A stretch of DNA of 11,390 nt from Candidatus Uhrbacteria bacterium (lineage in GTDB: Bacteria > Patescibacteriota > Patescibacteriia > UBA9934 > UBA9568), in assembly GCA_003497135.1 (NCBI GenBank), contig DNKR01000025.1:5273-16662 (forward strand). Reading direction: 5' to 3'. The notes under the pieces were generated by a model, which worked only from the letters and a program-made list of their open reading frames with translations, did not search any database and was not told the DNA's origin. Position numbers and translations under genes: made by a program. Shown here piece by piece: positions 9,151 through 11,390 of the stretch (within the stretch, counting starts at the first letter, position 1; every line of letters starts with the position of its first letter).

Positions 9151-9855
9151 TTATTGCTGAACCGTTCCGCTATCAGATTGTTCCGCTGGCGGCAGTTCTT
9201 GGCTTTCGTCCGCTTGCCCTATGTTCGCAAGCGCTTGATTGAAAATTTCAATTATCTCCTCATCGCTTAATTTATCAACAAGTTCTTTTTCCATTCCTGA
9301 ATCAAGAAGCATTTTACGGATCTCATCTGAACTTAATGTTTGAAAATATTTTAATAAATCTTCTTGCGTGTTCAATTGAAGCGCTGGATTGCTTGAATCA
9401 AAACCCGGAATAGACAAAACAATATCAGTCGGGCCGGAAACTACCGGCCGGATTTCTTCTGCGGAATCGGTTGCGCATGTGGCGCCGGACGCGCAATTCG
9501 GATTATTCCCTGACGCGATTTCAACCGAGTCGGAAAACCCATCTGAATCCGTGTCTTTAATGTACGGCGATGTCTGATACACATACAGCTCGTCATAATC
9601 AGTCAGCCCGTCTTCGTCAGAATCAAGCTGTTTCATTTGTTCGTTCTTTGCCTGATCGCGCTCTTCCGGGGTCTGATAAGCAGGACCTTCGTAGTTTGAT
9701 TCAAACGGGGAGCGCAATTGATTTCCAAGATATTTAAAGCCAATAACAAATGTAAGCAAAGCGAAAACAAAAAACACAATCCAGCCGTTTTTCTGGTCTT
9801 TGCTCATTGCCGTTTTTCTAACTTCATGCCGTCGAAGAGGTTTATCCATAGGCAT
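9151..9855 (-). CDS. Membrane-anchored protein with two TSP3/EF-hand-like Ca loops
   Basis: A protein of up to 234 residues, ending in TAA at 9153-9151. One membrane segment lies at about residues 24-43, after a basic N-terminus, so the rest is probably outside the cell. Two 12-residue acidic loops follow the D-x-D-x-D-G pattern: D78, D80, D82, G83 with E89, and D101, D103, D105, G106, D109 with E112. This is the thrombospondin type 3 / EF-hand-like calcium signature. A Cys pair (C121, C127) follows. The C-terminal third (about 160-215) is acidic and helical, and the tail is rich in Gln, Glu and Pro. The start is uncertain. ATGs lie at 9855, 9849 and 9807; the likely promoter would start transcription near 9854, which argues against 9855, and the ATG at 9807 would give a compact signal-anchor start. 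The giant gene begins two bases after the stop, so the two proteins are probably made together. Specific function unknown; a calcium-dependent partner of the giant protein is an inference. Confidence 0.9.
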   Translation of the reverse strand: MPMDKPLRRHEVRKTAMSKDQKNGWIVFFVFALLTFVIGFKYLGNQLRSPFESNYEGPAYQTPEERDQAKNEQMKQLDSDEDGLTDYDELYVYQTSPYIKDTDSDGFSDSVEIASGNNPNCASGATCATDSAEEIRPVVSGPTDIVLSIPGFDSSNPALQLNTQEDLLKYFQTLSSDEIRKMLLDSGMEKELVDKLSDEEIIEIFNQALANIGQADESQELPPAEQSDSGTVQQ

Positions 9856-9890
9856 GTTATATTTTAGCAGAAAAATTAAGTCCTTGCCAT
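9856..9890 (-). promoter_or_regulatory. Likely promoter of the Ca-loop protein/giant protein pair
   Basis: Within the 78-base gap after rsmA the minus strand carries TGCTAAAAT (9869-9861), an extended -10 element, with ATGGCA (9890-9885, four of six matches to TTGACA) 18 bases upstream. Transcription would start at about 9854, giving a near-leaderless message if the ATG at 9849 is used, or a leader of about 47 bases if the ATG at 9807 is used. This is the only convincing promoter-like sequence I saw between the tsaC start and the giant gene. Confidence 0.5.
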
Positions 9891-9933
9891 GTATTTTGAT
9901 GCGCTTCTGTCTATAAGCCGTTCCGCAGTGAAT

Positions 9934-10704
9934 TTATACCAGCTTTTGCGCCAATTTTAGCCATTGATTAGGCGATAATTCTTGCGCTCGCGCGGTTTTC
10001 ACAAGCCCAGTGCTTTCAAGTGCATTCTGGACTTGCGCTTTTGGATACGGCAGGTTTTTCCACAGCTGTTTACGCCTGCTCGCAAAACCAAGCCCTGCAA
10101 GCCGAACCGCTTCCTCTACTGTTTCTGATTCAGGCATAAGTTCCAACAGCACAACCGATGACCATACTTTTGGCTTTGGACTGAACGATTCAGGCGATAC
10201 ATTTGTAATGCGCGAAGCATTTGTTCGCAACTGTACAGCAACAGAAAGCAATCCCATTTCAGACGGCTTGGCAAGCATTCTGTCTGCAACTTCTTTTTGA
10301 ACCATAAGAACCATGCGCAACGGGCGCGGCGAACCGGACAAAAACTTTTCAAGCACTTTTGATGTTATATTGTACGGTATGTTTGCAACAACAATAAAAC
10401 TTCCGCCGCACATGCTTGCAAGCTCTGCGTTTGAAAACGATAGTACATCGCCGTGAATAATTTTTACATTGCTTATGCCGTCTTTTTGAAAATTTGATTC
10501 AAGCTCGCTTGCAAGCGCGCGGTCAAATTCAATCGCAACAACGCGCGATGCCAAATTAGCAAGCTCGCGAGTTAGCGCTCCTGTGCCTGGACCGATTTCT
10601 AAAACGCATTCATTTTTATTGAGATTCGCGAATTTCAAAATTTTTTCAACAACACTGCTGTCAATTAAAAAATTCTGTCCAAGCTGACTCCTTGCGCGCA
10701 TCAT
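9934..10704 (-). CDS. rsmA: 16S rRNA (adenine1518/1519-N6)-dimethyltransferase RsmA
   Basis: RsmA (KsgA) transfers methyl groups from S-adenosylmethionine to two adjacent adenines in the 3'-terminal hairpin of 16S rRNA, a late cytoplasmic step of small-subunit assembly. Family marks seen: GQNFL near the N-terminus (9-13), the SAM-binding EIGPGTG (36-42), the acidic end of strand 2 (IEFD, 58-61), HGDVL (84-88), and the catalytic NIPY motif (108-111) followed by NITS. The C-terminal part carries the usual ASRRKQLWKNL segment of the small helical domain. The length of 256 residues is normal to slightly short. Two ATGs stand side by side (10704 and 10701); the first overlaps the tsaC stop as ATGA. 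No good Shine-Dalgarno is present at the right distance, so translation is probably coupled to tsaC. It ends in TAA and I see no clear terminator behind it. All key residues are present. Confidence 0.97.
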   Translation of the reverse strand: MMRARSQLGQNFLIDSSVVEKILKFANLNKNECVLEIGPGTGALTRELANLASRVVAIEFDRALASELESNFQKDGISNVKIIHGDVLSFSNAELASMCGGSFIVVANIPYNITSKVLEKFLSGSPRPLRMVLMVQKEVADRMLAKPSEMGLLSVAVQLRTNASRITNVSPESFSPKPKVWSSVVLLELMPESETVEEAVRLAGLGFASRRKQLWKNLPYPKAQVQNALESTGLVKTARAQELSPNQWLKLAQKLV

Positions 10705-11303
10705 ACAAAATGTTTTGACAATTTTATTTCTCCCTGCCGCAAAACCTCAACACTTTCCTCAACCACGCGAATAATTGTTGACAGTTTCGTATCTGGCAGT
10801 TTTCCGGCGTCAATAATATAATCCGGCTGATATTCGCTTCCTGCAAACTGCTTGCGCACGCATTCAATATCAAAGCAACTTCCGCACCCTGATCTGTTTG
10901 CTGAAGTGGAAACTATCGGGCGGCCAAGTCCTGATGCAAGTTCTTTTGAAACATGGTGCGATGAAACGCGAAGCGCAACATATCCTTTTTGCGTTGCCCA
11001 TTTTGCAAGCCCTGCTTGTTTTTTTTCAGGCAGAACAAGCGTTAACGGCCCCGGCCAGAACTCGCGCGCCAGCGCAAGCGCTTTTTTGCTGAAATGCGCG
11101 ATTTCCTGCGCATGGGCCAGATCGCGCACAATTATAGGCACTGCCATATCAGGCGCCCTGCCCTTAATTGCAAAAACTTTTTTTACAGCATTCGCATTCG
11201 TCGCATCAGCGCCAAGCCCGTACGCTGTTTCTGTTGGATACACAACAGTGCCCCCATTGCGGAGGATCTGAACTGCTTCGGATGTGCTGTGCGTGTTTGG
11301 CAT
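10701..11303 (-). CDS. tsaC: Threonylcarbamoyl-AMP synthase, YrdC/Sua5 short form
   Basis: TsaC/YrdC makes L-threonylcarbamoyladenylate from threonine, bicarbonate and ATP, the first step of the t6A modification at position 37 of ANN-decoding tRNAs. Counting from the ATG at 11303, family marks are PTETAYGLG (23-31), KGR (47-49), WPGPLTLVLP (83-92), ALRVS (110-114) and STSANRSG (132-139), with an LSTIIRV-type end. At 200 residues it is the short form without the extra Sua5 domain. The frame stays open upstream to a GTG at 11369 and includes ATGs at 11366 and 11327. I prefer 11303 because the upstream 22 codons are made from the edge repeat and do not resemble the family, while 11303 puts the usual 16 or so residues before the first motif. 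There is no Shine-Dalgarno; instead nine A's precede the ATG on the coding strand. The TGA stop overlaps the rsmA start. Confidence 0.95.
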   Translation of the reverse strand: MPNTHSTSEAVQILRNGGTVVYPTETAYGLGADATNANAVKKVFAIKGRAPDMAVPIIVRDLAHAQEIAHFSKKALALAREFWPGPLTLVLPEKKQAGLAKWATQKGYVALRVSSHHVSKELASGLGRPIVSTSANRSGCGSCFDIECVRKQFAGSEYQPDYIIDAGKLPDTKLSTIIRVVEESVEVLRQGEIKLSKHFV

Positions 11304-11319
11304 GTTTTTTTTTGCGTTT

Positions 11320-11390
11320 TTCGTCATTTCGAACCCGCTACTGCCTTCGTCATTTCGAACCCCCATCACTGCATCTTGGGGTGAGAAATC
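11320..11390. repeat. Tandem 17-bp repeat plus imperfect stem-loop (REP-like), runs off the edge
   Basis: TTCGTCATTTCGAACCC occurs twice, at 11320-11336 and 11346-11362, a 26-base step. The second copy starts an imperfect palindrome: ATTTC-GA-ACCCC (11352-11363) can pair with GGGGT-GA-GAAAT (11378-11389), leaving a GA/GA internal loop and a 14-base loop. Repeats of this look (TCATTTCGAACCCC ... GGTGAGAAATC) are, as far as I recall, scattered between genes of many bacterial genomes. It lies just upstream of tsaC and supplies the spurious in-frame extension of that gene. It may continue beyond the window. Confidence 0.7.

Noticed and set aside
9856..9933. Rho-independent terminator after rsmA
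   Set aside because: I found no GC-rich hairpin followed by a U-run on the minus strand in this gap, so read-through from rsmA into the surface pair remains possible.
10701..10703. Possible TGA recoding (Gly code of Gracilibacteria/SR1)
   Set aside because: TGA ends tsaC at the normal family length and overlaps the rsmA ATG; no in-frame TGA was needed in the other genes.
10852..11271. 139-codon open frame on the plus strand
   Set aside because: Antisense to tsaC, whose conserved motifs prove the minus strand is coding.

Overview
The window looks like a piece of a Patescibacteria (CPR) genome, most likely Parcubacteria-like. This is inferred from the compact minus-strand gene string, weak or absent Shine-Dalgarno signals, a short YrdC-type gene fused by overlap to rsmA, and a very large secreted Cys-rich protein beside a small membrane-anchored Ca-loop protein. 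The standard bacterial code fits: TGA ends the tsaC gene exactly at the rsmA start, and I met no TGA in the 3049 codons of the giant frame. Taxonomy is an inference, not something the sequence proves.

All four genes lie on the minus strand, read from right to left. At the right edge (about 11320-11390) there is a short dispersed-type repeat with an imperfect stem-loop. Next come tsaC/yrdC (threonylcarbamoyl-AMP synthase, tRNA t6A pathway) and rsmA/ksgA (16S rRNA dimethyladenosine transferase), coupled by a 4-base ATGA overlap. A 78-base gap follows with a plausible extended -10 promoter. It precedes a two-gene surface module: a 234-residue single-pass protein with two thrombospondin-type-3/EF-hand-like calcium loops, then, two bases after its stop codon, a giant open frame that starts at 9148 and runs off the left edge without a stop.

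The giant protein (at least 3049 residues, about 140 cysteines by hand count) fills 80% of the window. It has a signal peptide or anchor, a helical N-terminal region, and a long array of pairs spaced C-x5-G-C-x2-aromatic. Two carbohydrate-binding-module-like (CBM4/9-like, jelly-roll) segments sit within that array, followed by a second type of Cys cluster, an AT-rich block of unknown fold, and a PKD-like domain at the left edge. The inferred role is an exported, disulfide-rich, probably calcium-dependent surface or adhesive protein, with the small Ca-loop protein as its likely partner. No RNA gene, CRISPR array, transposase or phage gene was seen. No stretch longer than 300 bases lacks a gene.
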